Below the pieces are notes generated by a model. It was not told the origin of the DNA. It did no database searches and worked only from the letters and a program-made list of their open reading frames with translations. A stretch of 64,000 bases of DNA from Nitrosophilus kaiyonis (GTDB lineage: Bacteria; Campylobacterota; Campylobacteria; Campylobacterales; Nitratiruptoraceae). Each line of letters opens with the position of its first letter. Position 1 is the first letter of the stretch. Where the stretch lies: positions 1-64,000 of the forward strand of contig NZ_AP025696.1 in the NCBI RefSeq assembly GCF_027943725.1, written 5' to 3'. The translations under genes were made by a program, and so were the position numbers. Positions 24,365 to 34,189 of this stretch are shown piece by piece.

Positions 24365-26342
24365 TTTCGATCCTTAATCTAAGTAGCTCAGATTCATATA
24401 TATTTTTTGCAATTTTTGACCAATTTTCATTACAATCTTTTATTTTATTAATTATCTCTTTTGCATAATTCATTTTACCAGTTCTTATATAAGAAATGGC
24501 TAATAAAGAATCAATATAACAACTATCTTTTAAATTTTTAGAAATAGGTTCTAATATATTTATTAAATATGTGTATTTTGACTCATTTATAAGCTTTTCA
24601 GAATATGCCTTAACAAATTTCTTAACAATCTCATCCTTTTCAAATCTTTTTGCTATCTCTTTTGAATATCTTTTTATAAACTCAATGGAGTCGCCTGATT
24701 TACTCTTAATTTGAGCAAATTTATAAATTATTAAAGATTCAAAATCTCCATATCCACAATATTTTTTGCAACTTCTCATACTGTTTAAACAAATATTATC
24801 AAAATTTTCTTTCATAATGCAATTTTTACTAAAAAGTTTGAAATATTTACAATCTTTTTTATTTATTTTATTTAAAACTTTTATGCTTTTATCAAAATCT
24901 CTACTCTCATATAAAGCCTGAGCCAATTTAAATCTATTCTCATCATTTTTCCATCTGTTAAGAATATATTCAAGCAAATCAACTCTTTTGCTATTTTCTT
25001 TACAAAATTTCAAATCATTTGCTATTTTTAATAATACCTCTTGAGAAAAAAGAGATTTAAAAAATTTTTCATTTGAGCCATAAAGTTTACACATTTTTTT
25101 TGATTCAAGTACAAGAAGATAGCTACTCCATAAATCTTTTATATACTCTTTTTGCTCATAATTTAATCTATCTACTGAAATTAAAGATAATTCCCATCCC
25201 AAACGTTTAAAAAGTTTATCACTTCCTATTTCAAAAACAATAACGCCAAAATTTCCCAATGCAAATCTACCTATATAATTCGTTCTATTTTTTACAAGTG
25301 TTTTAACAACAAATCCATCTGGATCTTTTATAAACTCTGCTTCTTTCATAATATTTTTTAATTTTTCTTTTAGAGTTTCATCTCTAATAATAAGCGAAAT
25401 TAGTTTTAATTTAGCTACTGTTGCCTCTTTTGATTTTGGATATTTAGAAATCAACTGATAATAGTAGTTAGTAGCGCTTTTTATATCCCCTTTTCTAAGC
25501 CCAATATCACCCATTCTTAAAAGAGCTTTTTTTAAAACTTCCCTATTTTTAATAAGATTTAATATTCTTCTAAAAAGCTGCTCAGCAAATTTGATATTAC
25601 CCATTCTATAAGCTGTTTCAGCCACTAAATAGTAATACTGTGGATTATCAATTAGATAAGATTCAAAATCTCTATAAGTTTTCAGAAAATATTTAAATGC
25701 ATCTTTATATTTTTCATCTACAAAAAGCTGCATTCCTCTTAAAAAAAGGATCTCTTTTTTCTGCTCTTTTTTCAGATTTTCCACATTTAATAAAACCATA
25801 TATTTTGTAACAAGATCAAGTTTATGAAGCCAAACTGCAACTCTTAATATCGCTATAACACTTTTTATCTGTTCATTTTCTTTTTTTGTTTTAAAAAGAG
25901 ATATCTTATAATTTGCCAAAGCTTTCTCATAAAACTCTAAAGTTTCATAAATATTTGCTTTTGTATAATAATAATCCCAATCAAGATTTTCCTCTTTTGC
26001 TGCATAAAGATTTAAATAGGAATCTGCAGTCCATAAATATTTTTTTATTCCTGTTCTTTTTGCTATTTGTAGATAAACTTTACCAAGCATTAATAGGCTT
26101 TTTTTATAATAAGGGGATTTTGGATTTTTTAAAATTTTTAAAAACTCATCTAAAGCTTCATAATAAGAGCCATATCTATAGTCTTTGACAGCATTTTTAA
26201 AAACAAACTCTTCTAATTTAGTTTTTTCTTTTATCGATATATTATTTTCATAAGATTTTGAACTATTTTTCTCAAGCGAAGCAAAAGAAGGATAAATGAA
26301 AACAAATAGAATAAAAAATAGAAAAATTTTATGCCAAAACAT
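24357..26342 (-). CDS. Periplasmic TPR protein, PflA-like motor scaffold candidate
   Basis: 661 residues. A signal peptide (1-20, ending Y-P-S-F-A-S) is followed by repeated TPR/SEL-like helix pairs across almost the whole length, for example Y-R-Y-G-S-Y-Y-E-A-L-D-E-F, F-Y-E-K-A-L-A-N-Y-K and M-G-N-I-K-F-A-E-Q-L-F-R-R-I-L. Several Cys residues lie between about 470 and 540. In Campylobacterota, PflA is a secreted TPR protein of similar architecture that holds stator units in the wide motor. Position between fliK and flgB, in the same transcript, supports a motor role. Identity with PflA is an inference; the sequence is not a family I can confirm by eye. Confidence 0.65.
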   Translation of the reverse strand: MFWHKIFLFFILFVFIYPSFASLEKNSSKSYENNISIKEKTKLEEFVFKNAVKDYRYGSYYEALDEFLKILKNPKSPYYKKSLLMLGKVYLQIAKRTGIKKYLWTADSYLNLYAAKEENLDWDYYYTKANIYETLEFYEKALANYKISLFKTKKENEQIKSVIAILRVAVWLHKLDLVTKYMVLLNVENLKKEQKKEILFLRGMQLFVDEKYKDAFKYFLKTYRDFESYLIDNPQYYYLVAETAYRMGNIKFAEQLFRRILNLIKNREVLKKALLRMGDIGLRKGDIKSATNYYYQLISKYPKSKEATVAKLKLISLIIRDETLKEKLKNIMKEAEFIKDPDGFVVKTLVKNRTNYIGRFALGNFGVIVFEIGSDKLFKRLGWELSLISVDRLNYEQKEYIKDLWSSYLLVLESKKMCKLYGSNEKFFKSLFSQEVLLKIANDLKFCKENSKRVDLLEYILNRWKNDENRFKLAQALYESRDFDKSIKVLNKINKKDCKYFKLFSKNCIMKENFDNICLNSMRSCKKYCGYGDFESLIIYKFAQIKSKSGDSIEFIKRYSKEIAKRFEKDEIVKKFVKAYSEKLINESKYTYLINILEPISKNLKDSCYIDSLLAISYIRTGKMNYAKEIINKIKDCNENWSKIAKNIYESELLRLRIENE

Positions 26343-27894
26343 CTATCTTGCTTTGGACTCTTTTATTTTTTACTAAATTTTTTGAAGAATCTATATATAC
26401 TCTTTTTTCTTTGTCTTTTATAACCAAATTGAAATTTTTATAACCGCTCTCTTTTAAAATATTTCTTATCTCATTTTCAAGTCCATTTACCAATAAAATA
26501 GAGTTATTAGTAGATAGATTTAGAGTTAAAAAGCGGCTTTTTATTGTAGCATTAACAATTAAATCATTTAATCTAAATGAAAAACTATTTTTATTATTTA
26601 TATCTTTAAAGTTTTTTTCATCAAATTGGTCTTTAAAATTTTGTAAATCATTAGCATTTTGTTCATTATGTTCATTTGATGAAAAATTGTTATTATTGTG
26701 GGTATTTTTATTTAATTCTTCAATATTATTGTCACTATTTAAAACCTCAATTTCAATATCCTCTTTAATCTCTTTTTGTATATTCTTTTTATCTTTAACT
26801 GTTTCTATATTGTTATAATTAACAACTCTTTCATCATTTATTAAATCATATTTTGTTTCATCTATATTTTTATATTTTTCTGTTTTTTGAATATTTATCT
26901 TAGAAATCTCTTTTTTAAAATCTTCTTTTAAATTTCTGTTGATTGTTTTTTTACTATTTTTATAATTGATTTCTATTTTTTGATGATTTTCTAATTTATC
27001 TAAATCTTTAAAATTTATTATATTCCTATCTTCATAATTCTTTTCAGCTAAATTTTTATGAGTAGATTTATTATCTATTTTTGATGAGGTAGTAATAACT
27101 TTTTTTATTTCAATAAAACTGTTTTTAGTAAGATTATTTATTTTACTCTTTTTATCTTCTGCTTTAATATTTTCAATTATTTTTTTATTTTTTGTTATCT
27201 TTACATTTTCATTATTTATATTTTTAACAGAATCGTTTATATAATATTTAACTTTAATTTCATTTGTTAGATTAGTATTAGTATTTAAATTGGTTTGTCT
27301 ATTTTCTAAAATAGATAGTTTATTAAAAGATTTATTTTTTTTGCTGTGTACTACGGTTTTATCTTTTTTTGTTTTACTATTTATTTCAATATTTTTAGAT
27401 ATTTTTTGTATCTCTAAATTATTTATATTATGAGATATATTATCTAAAATTTTTAAATTTTTATCACTTAATTTTTGGTTTTTTTCAAAATGCTCTTTTT
27501 TTTGAATATATTTCTTTTCAAAAAAATTTAAAGCTATCTCACTATTTATTCTTTTTTCAATATTTTTATTTAGTATAGAAAATTTATTAATTTTCTTAGT
27601 TTTAATATTTGGAAAAATTATAAAAGAGTTTTGTTTATCACTTTTTATATTTTTTTTATAAAAATTTATATTTTCTTTTTTTGAAAAAATAATTTGTGGT
27701 TTTTTTATAAAATTTTTATCTTTTGTTTTTAAAAAACTGTCAAATTTTATATTCTTATCCTCTTTTAAAAACATTTCATTTAAAATATTTTCAAAAGAGG
27801 ATATGTTTTTATTTATATTTTTAGTAGTGGCAAATGGATTATGGTTATTTTCTTGTTTTATATTTAAACCAAGCAAAATATCTAAAAAATTCAT
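26329..27894 (-). CDS. fliK: FliK-like hook-length control protein
   Basis: 521 residues. About 430 residues are Asn/Lys/Ile-rich low-complexity sequence, expected to be extended. The C-terminal 95 residues form a compact domain with F-S-F-R-L-N-D-L-I-V-N-A-T-I-K-S-R-F-L-T-L-N-L and I-R-N-I-L-K-E-S-G-Y, matching the pattern of the FliK C-terminal domain (LkVrL..aeV.v....l.V.l....lr..L...l...G). FliK measures the hook and triggers the FlhB switch. The call rests on this architecture and on position. It overlaps fliA by 4 bases and the TPR gene by 14. Confidence 0.7.
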   Translation of the reverse strand: MNFLDILLGLNIKQENNHNPFATTKNINKNISSFENILNEMFLKEDKNIKFDSFLKTKDKNFIKKPQIIFSKKENINFYKKNIKSDKQNSFIIFPNIKTKKINKFSILNKNIEKRINSEIALNFFEKKYIQKKEHFEKNQKLSDKNLKILDNISHNINNLEIQKISKNIEINSKTKKDKTVVHSKKNKSFNKLSILENRQTNLNTNTNLTNEIKVKYYINDSVKNINNENVKITKNKKIIENIKAEDKKSKINNLTKNSFIEIKKVITTSSKIDNKSTHKNLAEKNYEDRNIINFKDLDKLENHQKIEINYKNSKKTINRNLKEDFKKEISKINIQKTEKYKNIDETKYDLINDERVVNYNNIETVKDKKNIQKEIKEDIEIEVLNSDNNIEELNKNTHNNNNFSSNEHNEQNANDLQNFKDQFDEKNFKDINNKNSFSFRLNDLIVNATIKSRFLTLNLSTNNSILLVNGLENEIRNILKESGYKNFNLVIKDKEKRVYIDSSKNLVKNKRVQSKIDVLA

Positions 27895-28532
27895 ATCTGC
27901 TCCGCTTTTGACAAAATCTTTTTTATCTTTAAAATTGCTTGAGATTTTAGTTGTGAAACCCTTGATTGAGAAATATTCAAAATCTCTGATATCTCTTTTG
28001 GCTCCTTTTCTTCAAAATAGAAAAGCTGCAGTGCCAGCCTCTCTTTTTCATTTAATAATTCCATTGCTTCCAATAAAATTGTTCTCATTTCAGAATTTAT
28101 TGCATGCTCTTCTGGACTAATATCCTCAGAAATCAAAATATCTTTAAGCTGCAAATTTCCATCTTCACTGCTTAAAGCCTTCTCCATACTAAGCATTATA
28201 GCCAAATTTGACAAAGGAATAGCTTTATTTGGATTTTCCTCTTTCTCTTTTTTAATTTTATCACGCATTGTACGAGGAATTACATGCAATGATCTTAAAT
28301 AATCTAAAATCTCTCCTCTTATTTTAATATATGCATATGTTGAAAATTTAGCTTTTTCACTATCATATTTATCAAGAGCTTTTATTAATCCAATAATTCC
28401 AGTATTTACAAGTTCATCAAACTCAATTCCTGAGTCTTTTGGTAACTTAAAAAAAATTTTGCTTGCAACTTTTTTTACAAGCGGAGTATTATCTAAAATA
28501 ATTTTTTGTTTTTCATCTTTTGATAATCTCAT
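27891..28532 (-). CDS. fliA: RNA polymerase sigma-28 factor FliA
   Basis: 213 residues. Region 2 has F-D-E-L-V-N-T-G-I-I-G-L-I-K-A-L-D-K-Y-D and F-S-T-Y-A-Y-I-K-I-R-G-E-I-L-D-Y-L-R; region 3 starts at V-I-P-R-T-M-R-D-K-I; the region 4 helix-turn-helix is E-P-K-E-I-S-E-I-L-N-I-S-Q-S-R-V-S-Q-L. FliA drives late flagellar genes; consensus sites for it are seen upstream of flaA and of the chemotaxis operon. No FlgM-like anti-sigma gene is visible in the window. It overlaps flhG and fliK by 4 bases each. Confidence 0.96.
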   Translation of the reverse strand: MRLSKDEKQKIILDNTPLVKKVASKIFFKLPKDSGIEFDELVNTGIIGLIKALDKYDSEKAKFSTYAYIKIRGEILDYLRSLHVIPRTMRDKIKKEKEENPNKAIPLSNLAIMLSMEKALSSEDGNLQLKDILISEDISPEEHAINSEMRTILLEAMELLNEKERLALQLFYFEEKEPKEISEILNISQSRVSQLKSQAILKIKKILSKAEQI

Positions 28533-29389
28533 TTTTTACGCTTCTGCCCCAAAAAATCAAATACTTTTTCCCAAAAATTTATATTTTGTTTATCCATTGG
28601 CTCTTCAGCTTCAATAGCACTTATTTTTTTCATCTCTAAACTAAAAGGATCATTTGGAAAAAGTTTTGTTATTATCTCTTTTTTCTTAACACATTTTTTA
28701 AGATTTTGCGTTAATGGCAAATATCCAATCATTTCAAGATCAATACCTAAAAATTTATTTGCAGATATCTTTAATTTATTAAATGTATTAAAAGCCTCTT
28801 CTTTACTCTTAGCCATATTAATAACTATTTTAAAATTATTATATCCATAAATATTATAAATTGACTTAATTAGAGCATATGCATCCATTAATGCAGTAGG
28901 TTCAGGTGTGGTTATGATATAAGATCTGCTTGATGCTCTTAAAAATGAAGCTATCTTATCATCAATTCCTGCTCCAGTATCAATTATTATATAATCATAT
29001 CTATAAGAAATTTCTTCCAAAGAGTTTATTAAAGATGAAATCGAAAATTCATCCATTTGAGAGATTGAATCTATACCCGAAAAACCAAGCAATGCATCAA
29101 AGCCATATCTATTTACTAAAATATTTTCAATATTTTCCCCATTAAACAGATTTTTCAATGTTTTAGATGGATCTGTATTTAAAAGAATATGGATATTTGC
29201 CATTCCAATGTCTGCATCTATAAGCAAAACGCGTTTTTTAAAAAAATTCGCAAGTGAATAGGCAAAATTTACACTAAAATTCGTTTTTCCAACACCACCT
29301 TTTCCACTTGCAATAGTTATAAATTTACTATTTTGTAATATTTTATTTTTATTAATTAAATCTCTTAAACCTTTAGCTTGATCTTCCAT
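28529..29389 (-). CDS. flhG: MinD-like ATPase FlhG, flagellar number regulator
   Basis: 286 residues. The deviant Walker A is S-G-K-G-G-V-G-K-T-N (about 28-37), then L-L-I-D-A-D-I-G-M-A-N and the switch II-like I-I-I-D-T-G-A-G-I. The N-terminus holds the D-Q-A-x-x-L-R motif (residues 3-9, D-Q-A-K-G-L-R) that stimulates FlhF GTPase activity. FlhG with FlhF controls number and position of flagella. The usual order flhF-flhG-fliA is kept, with 1- and 4-base overlaps. Confidence 0.95.
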   Translation of the reverse strand: MEDQAKGLRDLINKNKILQNSKFITIASGKGGVGKTNFSVNFAYSLANFFKKRVLLIDADIGMANIHILLNTDPSKTLKNLFNGENIENILVNRYGFDALLGFSGIDSISQMDEFSISSLINSLEEISYRYDYIIIDTGAGIDDKIASFLRASSRSYIITTPEPTALMDAYALIKSIYNIYGYNNFKIVINMAKSKEEAFNTFNKLKISANKFLGIDLEMIGYLPLTQNLKKCVKKKEIITKLFPNDPFSLEMKKISAIEAEEPMDKQNINFWEKVFDFLGQKRKK

Positions 29390-30540
29390 TATTCACCTAT
29401 CAAATAATTTGCTACTCTTTCTGGATTTAAAAGTCTTAAATCTTCTGGCACTCTTTGTCCTGTACTTATGAATGATACTGGAATTTCTGTTTTAATAGGT
29501 AGATTTACTAATATTCCAGGTTTATATGTTTCATCAATTTTTGTAAAAAATATAGAATTTATTGGGAAAAATGTTCTATATCTATTTACTATCTCTATTG
29601 CTTCGCTATTTTTATAATTACAGCTAATAACTAAAGATATATCCATCAAATCATTTCCGCCACCTAATATCTCTTTCATCTCACCTAGTCTCCAGTAATC
29701 ATAGTGGCTCCTACCAACAGTATCAATCAATACAATATCTATATTTGACATAGAAGAGAGAGTTTTTCTTAAATTTTTGGAATCTGTTACTGCAAAAAAT
29801 GGAATATTTAAAATATTTGCATAAGCCCTTGCTTGTTGAATTGCACCTACTTTAAATGTATCTATACTAATAACTGCAACTTTTAATTTTTGATTGATAA
29901 CGAGTTCTGATGCTATTTTAAAAAGATTTGTTGTTTTACCAACTCCAGTTGGTCCAACAAAAGCTTTAACTTTCAAACCACCTTTTTGTATTTTTAATGG
30001 ACCAGTAAATCTTATCTTTTTTTGAACACCTTTTATAATTGCTTCTTTAAAAAAACTTGTATTTAAATCAAATTTATTTGTATCGATATCAAGACCACAA
30101 GCCTCTTTTACAAGAATTTTAGCAATTTTTGGCTCAACATCTTTTTTTAAAAGCAGATTTATTAAATCTAAAGCATCACCAGTAAATTCATTAAATTCTT
30201 CACTTATTGGAATTTGCTGATTTTCATTATGTGGAGGAGTAGGCAAAATTGTTTGATTTAGTTTTAAAGATTCAATCTTTTTATCAATCATTTTTTCTAT
30301 TTTTTCTAAAAATCTATCTATCTCTTCATTTTTTTCCTCTTTTGATAAAATATCCAAAAATCCCTCTTGGGCAGTTGGGACCTCTACAAAAAGAGTATAT
30401 TTTTTTCTTTTTTTAAAAGGGAAAATACCTCTTTCATCTTCTACTTCATAACTAAGTATTTTTATATCATTTCCAAGTTCTCTTTTTGCCTCTTCTATGA
30501 GGGCATCTAAATCATAACCCTCATATTTATTGATTTTCAT
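29389..30540 (-). CDS. flhF: SRP-like GTPase FlhF
   Basis: 383 residues from the ATG at 30540; a TTG one codon earlier also opens the frame. An N-terminal B domain and a linker are followed by the NG GTPase: F-V-G-P-T-G-V-G-K-T-T-N (G1, about 195), I-S-I-D-T-F-K-V-G-A-I-Q-Q (G2), V-L-I-D-T-V-G-R-S (G3) and T-K-I-D-E-T (G4, with a shortened TKxD). FlhF marks the pole for flagellum assembly and, in Campylobacter, affects flagellar transcription. It overlaps the flhA 3' end by 14 bases. Confidence 0.95.
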   Translation of the reverse strand: MKINKYEGYDLDALIEEAKRELGNDIKILSYEVEDERGIFPFKKRKKYTLFVEVPTAQEGFLDILSKEEKNEEIDRFLEKIEKMIDKKIESLKLNQTILPTPPHNENQQIPISEEFNEFTGDALDLINLLLKKDVEPKIAKILVKEACGLDIDTNKFDLNTSFFKEAIIKGVQKKIRFTGPLKIQKGGLKVKAFVGPTGVGKTTNLFKIASELVINQKLKVAVISIDTFKVGAIQQARAYANILNIPFFAVTDSKNLRKTLSSMSNIDIVLIDTVGRSHYDYWRLGEMKEILGGGNDLMDISLVISCNYKNSEAIEIVNRYRTFFPINSIFFTKIDETYKPGILVNLPIKTEIPVSFISTGQRVPEDLRLLNPERVANYLIGE

Positions 30541-32617
30541 CAATTTCTACCTTACCTAAAATATTTAGTCTAACTTTTGGATCAATTTCAGTATATGACA
30601 GCACTGCTACATTAGAAAGATATGGCTCAATTATCTTTTTTATATATCTTCTAAGATTAGCTGATGTCAAAAGAACAGGTGTTGCTTGATTTAATATAAA
30701 CTGTTCAACAAAACCCGTCATTTTATGAATAATCTGCTGTAAAATAACAGGATCTAATGGAGGGATTGACCCCTCATACTCTTTAATTTTCTCTAAAATA
30801 TGATTTTCCAATTTAGTTCCTAATGTTACAGCATATAGTTTACCATTTTTTGCATAAAGAGAAGTTATAAGTCTTGATAAAGATTGTCTTACCAACTCTG
30901 TTAATATATCTGGATCATTTGTTTTATTTATATTATCAGAAAGCGCTTCAATTATAGATAATAGATCTTTAATAGGAATCTGCTCTCTTAAAAGATTTTG
31001 CAAAACTCTATGTAAAATTGAGTATGATACCTGTTCTGGAACAATCTCTTTTACAATCGGATATTTTTTTGATAGAGCTTCTACTAAATCTTTAGTCTCG
31101 CTTCTACCCAAAATTTCATATGCATGATTTTTTATTGTTTCTGAGATATGAGTAATTACTACCGTTGGAATATCCACAACAGTGTATCCCATCATCTTTG
31201 CTTTATCTTTTTGTGATTCATCTATCCAATAAGCTTTTAATCCAAATGTTGGCTCTTTTGTTTCTATGCCTCCTATTTCTCCCTTAGTTGAACCAGTATC
31301 AATTGCTAAGACTTTTCCTGGTTCAATTTCACCTTTAGCTATTTCTATATCTCTTATTAATATTCTATACTCTCCAGGTTTTAACTCAAGATTATCTTTG
31401 ATATGAACAAGAGGTATAATAAGTCCAAGCTCTTTACTTAACTGTTTTCTTAAAGATTTTATTCTTTTTATAATTTCGCCATTTTGCGATTCATCAACAT
31501 AAGGAATAAGTGAATATCCAATCTCTAAAGTTATTGTTTCAGGTTGAGAAATAAGCTCTTCTGGCTCTTCACTCTCTTTTGTTTCTTCAATTATCTCTTT
31601 TGCTCTTTTTTCAGCCTCTTCAATCTCTTTTCTTTTAATATCTTGTTGCATCATATATCCAACTATAGCCACCATAGATGCGAGAATCATAAATGGAACA
31701 AATGGCATTCCCGGAACTATCCCCATAGCAACAAGAGCAAAAGCTCCCATATATAAAGCTTTTGGATAACCTGTAAGTTGTGCAAATATCTCTTTTCCTA
31801 AATTTGCTTCTGATACAGCTCTTGTTACCATTAGCCCCGCAGCAGTGGAAGTTATAAGAGCTGGAATCTGACTAACTAGTCCATCACCTACAGTCAATAT
31901 TGTAAAATTTGCAGCTGCAGTTGAGATATCCATATTATGCTGAAATACACCTATTGCTATACCACCTATTATATTTATAAGAGTTATTATTATTCCAGCA
32001 ATAGCGTCGCCTCTAATAAATTTACTAGCACCATCCATAGCCCCATAAAAATCAGCTTCTTTTGCTATCTCTTCTCTTCTTTTTTTTGCCTCTTTTTCAT
32101 CAATGATGCCTGCATTTAAATCTGCATCAATTGCCATCTGTTTTCCAGGCATTGCATCAAGTGTAAATCTTGCACCAACTTCAGAAATTCTCTCAGTACC
32201 TTTTGTAATCACAATAAAATTGATTGTAACTAAGACTATAAAAACAATAACTCCAACAATATAGTTTCCACCAACTACGAACTGACCAAAACTCTCTATT
32301 ACTTTACCTGCAGCTTCAGGACCTTCATGTCCATGTAACAGAATAGTTCTTGTTGTAGCAACATTCAATGAAAGCCTAAAAAGAGTTGCCAAAAGAAGTA
32401 GCGATGGAAATGATGAAATCTGCAAAGGATTTCCAATATAAACAGTTGTCATTAATATAATCAGTGATAAAGTGATACTTGTTGTTAATAAAATATCAAG
32501 TAAAAATTTTGGAATAGGTAGCACCATTGATGCTAAAATAGCAAGAATTAAAACTACAATAATTGCATCAGAGTGCTTATGAACTTTTTCAAAAAATAGA
32601 GATAAAGCTTGTGCCAT
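30527..32617 (-). CDS. flhA: Flagellar export gate protein FlhA
   Basis: 696 residues, full length. Eight hydrophobic helices in the first 320 residues, the FHIPEP-like R-F-T-L-D-A-M-P-G-K-Q-M-A-I-D-A-D-L-N-A-G loop (about 150) and a large cytoplasmic domain with D-P-D-I-L-T-E-L-V-R and V-L-S-Y-T-E-I-D-P near the end. FlhA forms the nonameric docking ring of the export gate and uses proton motive force. It lies 4 bases after flgJ. Confidence 0.98.
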   Translation of the reverse strand: MAQALSLFFEKVHKHSDAIIVVLILAILASMVLPIPKFLLDILLTTSITLSLIILMTTVYIGNPLQISSFPSLLLLATLFRLSLNVATTRTILLHGHEGPEAAGKVIESFGQFVVGGNYIVGVIVFIVLVTINFIVITKGTERISEVGARFTLDAMPGKQMAIDADLNAGIIDEKEAKKRREEIAKEADFYGAMDGASKFIRGDAIAGIIITLINIIGGIAIGVFQHNMDISTAAANFTILTVGDGLVSQIPALITSTAAGLMVTRAVSEANLGKEIFAQLTGYPKALYMGAFALVAMGIVPGMPFVPFMILASMVAIVGYMMQQDIKRKEIEEAEKRAKEIIEETKESEEPEELISQPETITLEIGYSLIPYVDESQNGEIIKRIKSLRKQLSKELGLIIPLVHIKDNLELKPGEYRILIRDIEIAKGEIEPGKVLAIDTGSTKGEIGGIETKEPTFGLKAYWIDESQKDKAKMMGYTVVDIPTVVITHISETIKNHAYEILGRSETKDLVEALSKKYPIVKEIVPEQVSYSILHRVLQNLLREQIPIKDLLSIIEALSDNINKTNDPDILTELVRQSLSRLITSLYAKNGKLYAVTLGTKLENHILEKIKEYEGSIPPLDPVILQQIIHKMTGFVEQFILNQATPVLLTSANLRRYIKKIIEPYLSNVAVLSYTEIDPKVRLNILGKVEIDENQ

Positions 32618-32621
32618 TTTT

Positions 32622-32906
32622 TTACTTCATATTTTTCTCGTAAGCTTTAATTGCTTCTAAAAAATACTCTTTTATTCCTAATTTATCACTATCGCTTATT
32701 GATTTTGCCATCTGCATATCGAACATATCAAGATACATTTTTGAAGTAAATGAGCTATTAAACATTCCTTTTTCCATACTTTTTCTTACCTCTTTTAAAA
32801 AAATATGTATAAATTCTGTTTCAAAAGCTTTAGCTGCTTCATCAAGCTTTTTTATATTTGAAATTGAATTAATATCCCAATATGTTTTTATATCTGTATT
32901 TATCAT
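32622..32906 (-). CDS. flgJ: Rod-binding FlgJ N-terminal-type protein
   Basis: 94 residues. It matches only the rod-capping half of enterobacterial FlgJ: A-A-K-A-F-E-T-E-F-I-H-I-F-L-K-E-V-R-K-S (about 26-45) and Y-L-D-M-F-D-M-Q-M-A-K-S-I-S. There is no muramidase domain, so cell-wall opening must be done by another enzyme not seen in this window. A single-domain FlgJ is usual in several phyla, including Campylobacterota. The 106 bases upstream hold an intergenic repeat element. Confidence 0.88.
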   Translation of the reverse strand: MINTDIKTYWDINSISNIKKLDEAAKAFETEFIHIFLKEVRKSMEKGMFNSSFTSKMYLDMFDMQMAKSISDSDKLGIKEYFLEAIKAYEKNMK

Positions 32907-32919
32907 TATCTTCCTTTTT

Positions 32920-33012
32920 GCAATTGGACATTAAGTTAATAGTCATTAGTCATTGGAAATTGGCCGCTTCACTGCTTCGCTCCTTACTATCTTATCTTCT
33001 AACTCATCTTAT
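32920..33012. repeat. Intergenic word-repeat element, copy 1 (flgJ-flgI gap)
   Basis: The 5' half (about 32920-32964) is built from ATTGG, TTAAG, TTAAT, AGTCATT and TTAGTCATTGG words; the 3' half (about 32965-33012) is G-poor and C-rich (CTTACTATCTTATCTTC). The G-to-C switch resembles the other copies (51340, 52788, 56156, 58010), although exact pairing is short here. No coding potential is seen. Confidence 0.55.
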
Positions 33013-34098
33013 CTACATTATAACAATCTTAGCATGAAGCTTTCCAGCATTTTTTATTGCTTGAATTATTGCTATTAAATCTCTTGGTGAAATACCAAGA
33101 TCATTTAATGCTTTAACTAAATCTTTAAGAGATGGAGAATTTATTGAAAATATTCTACCATTTTCTTCTTTTACTTTAGTTGTAACTTTTTGTGTTTTAA
33201 CTGTTTTTCCACCAGATAATGGCGGTGGTTGCGAAATAATTGGCTCTTTTTGTATAGATACATAAATATTACCATGAGATACATAAACAGGAGCATCAAT
33301 TTTAATATCTCCACTCATAATAACAGTCCCTGTTCTTTCATAAATAACAATAGTTGGCTCATTTTGAGTATCTATTTTTAAATTTAAAACTTTTGATACA
33401 AAATCTACTTTTTTCATATTTTTTGGATATTTTATTTTTATAGTAGCCGAATCAACTGCATCTGCAAGATTTTCTTTAAAATAGTTATTTATAGTAGAAG
33501 CTATATTTTTAGCTTTTGTAAAATCTGGATGTTTCAATGTTAAAGTTAAAAATGGCAAATTTTTAAAATCAAATGGCAAATCTCTCTCAATTATTCCACC
33601 ATTTGGTATAACCGCTGTTGTTGTAAAGTTTTTTTGAATTTTTCCACCTTTATTTGATTCACTAAATCCTCCACCAGTAGAAACAGGGCCTTGAGCAAAA
33701 GCATATACTTTTTTATCAGGCCCAAAAAGAGGAGTTCTTATAAGTACACCATTTCCTATATCTTTAGCGTCTCCAAGTGAAGAGACAGTTACATCAAATG
33801 TCATTCCACTTTTTGCAAAAGGTGGCATATTTGCTGTTACAATTACAGCAGCTGCATTTTTTGTTTTTACATCTTTTGGATCTATATAAATTCCCATTTT
33901 TTTAAGCATATTTGCTATACTTAAAAGTGTAAACTTTGTTGTAGTCCCATCTCCTGTACCATTTAAACCAACTACAATTCCATAACCAGTTAAATAGTTT
34001 GTTCTTACACCAACAATATTTACTTCACTTCCAATTTTTACTTCACTAGCTAATAAAATAAATGGAAAAATAAAAACTAAAAAAATCTTTTTAAGCAT
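33013..34098 (-). CDS. flgI: Flagellar P-ring protein FlgI
   Basis: 361 residues from the ATG at 34098, which has AAAAAGGCAAGAG upstream and opens directly on a signal peptide (M-L-K-K-I-F-L-V-F, cleavage after L-L-A-S). A start at 34125 would add nine residues of a different character and lies in the repeat-like gap, so it is rejected. Family motifs: V-R-T-N-Y-L-T-G-Y-G-I-V-V-G-L-N-G-T-G-D, K-N-A-A-A-V-I-V-T-A and the C-terminal L-V-K-A-L-N-D-L-G-I-S-P-R-D-L-I-A-I. FlgI forms the periplasmic P ring around the rod. Confidence 0.95.
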   Translation of the reverse strand: MLKKIFLVFIFPFILLASEVKIGSEVNIVGVRTNYLTGYGIVVGLNGTGDGTTTKFTLLSIANMLKKMGIYIDPKDVKTKNAAAVIVTANMPPFAKSGMTFDVTVSSLGDAKDIGNGVLIRTPLFGPDKKVYAFAQGPVSTGGGFSESNKGGKIQKNFTTTAVIPNGGIIERDLPFDFKNLPFLTLTLKHPDFTKAKNIASTINNYFKENLADAVDSATIKIKYPKNMKKVDFVSKVLNLKIDTQNEPTIVIYERTGTVIMSGDIKIDAPVYVSHGNIYVSIQKEPIISQPPPLSGGKTVKTQKVTTKVKEENGRIFSINSPSLKDLVKALNDLGISPRDLIAIIQAIKNAGKLHAKIVIM

Positions 34099-34109
34099 CT
34101 CTTGCCTTT

Positions 34110-34189
34110 TTATAAAATTAAACATTGGATATTAAACATTAGTGTAAAAAACCACTTACAACTCAACCTTTCAACTATTTTAACTAAAA
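34110..34189. repeat. Intergenic word-repeat element, copy 2 (flgI-flgH gap)
   Basis: A short version: ACATTGGATATTAAACATTAGTG words on the 5' side, then ACCACTTACAACTCAACC and CAACTATTTTAACT words on the 3' side, with the same G-rich to C-rich switch. Pairing is weak. It lies between flgH and flgI on the minus strand, interrupting an otherwise tightly packed operon. Confidence 0.45.

Noticed and set aside
32907-33012. Insertion sequence remnant or MITE
   Set aside because: There are no terminal repeats with a fixed sequence, no target-site duplication and no transposase; the copies share words, not a consensus.
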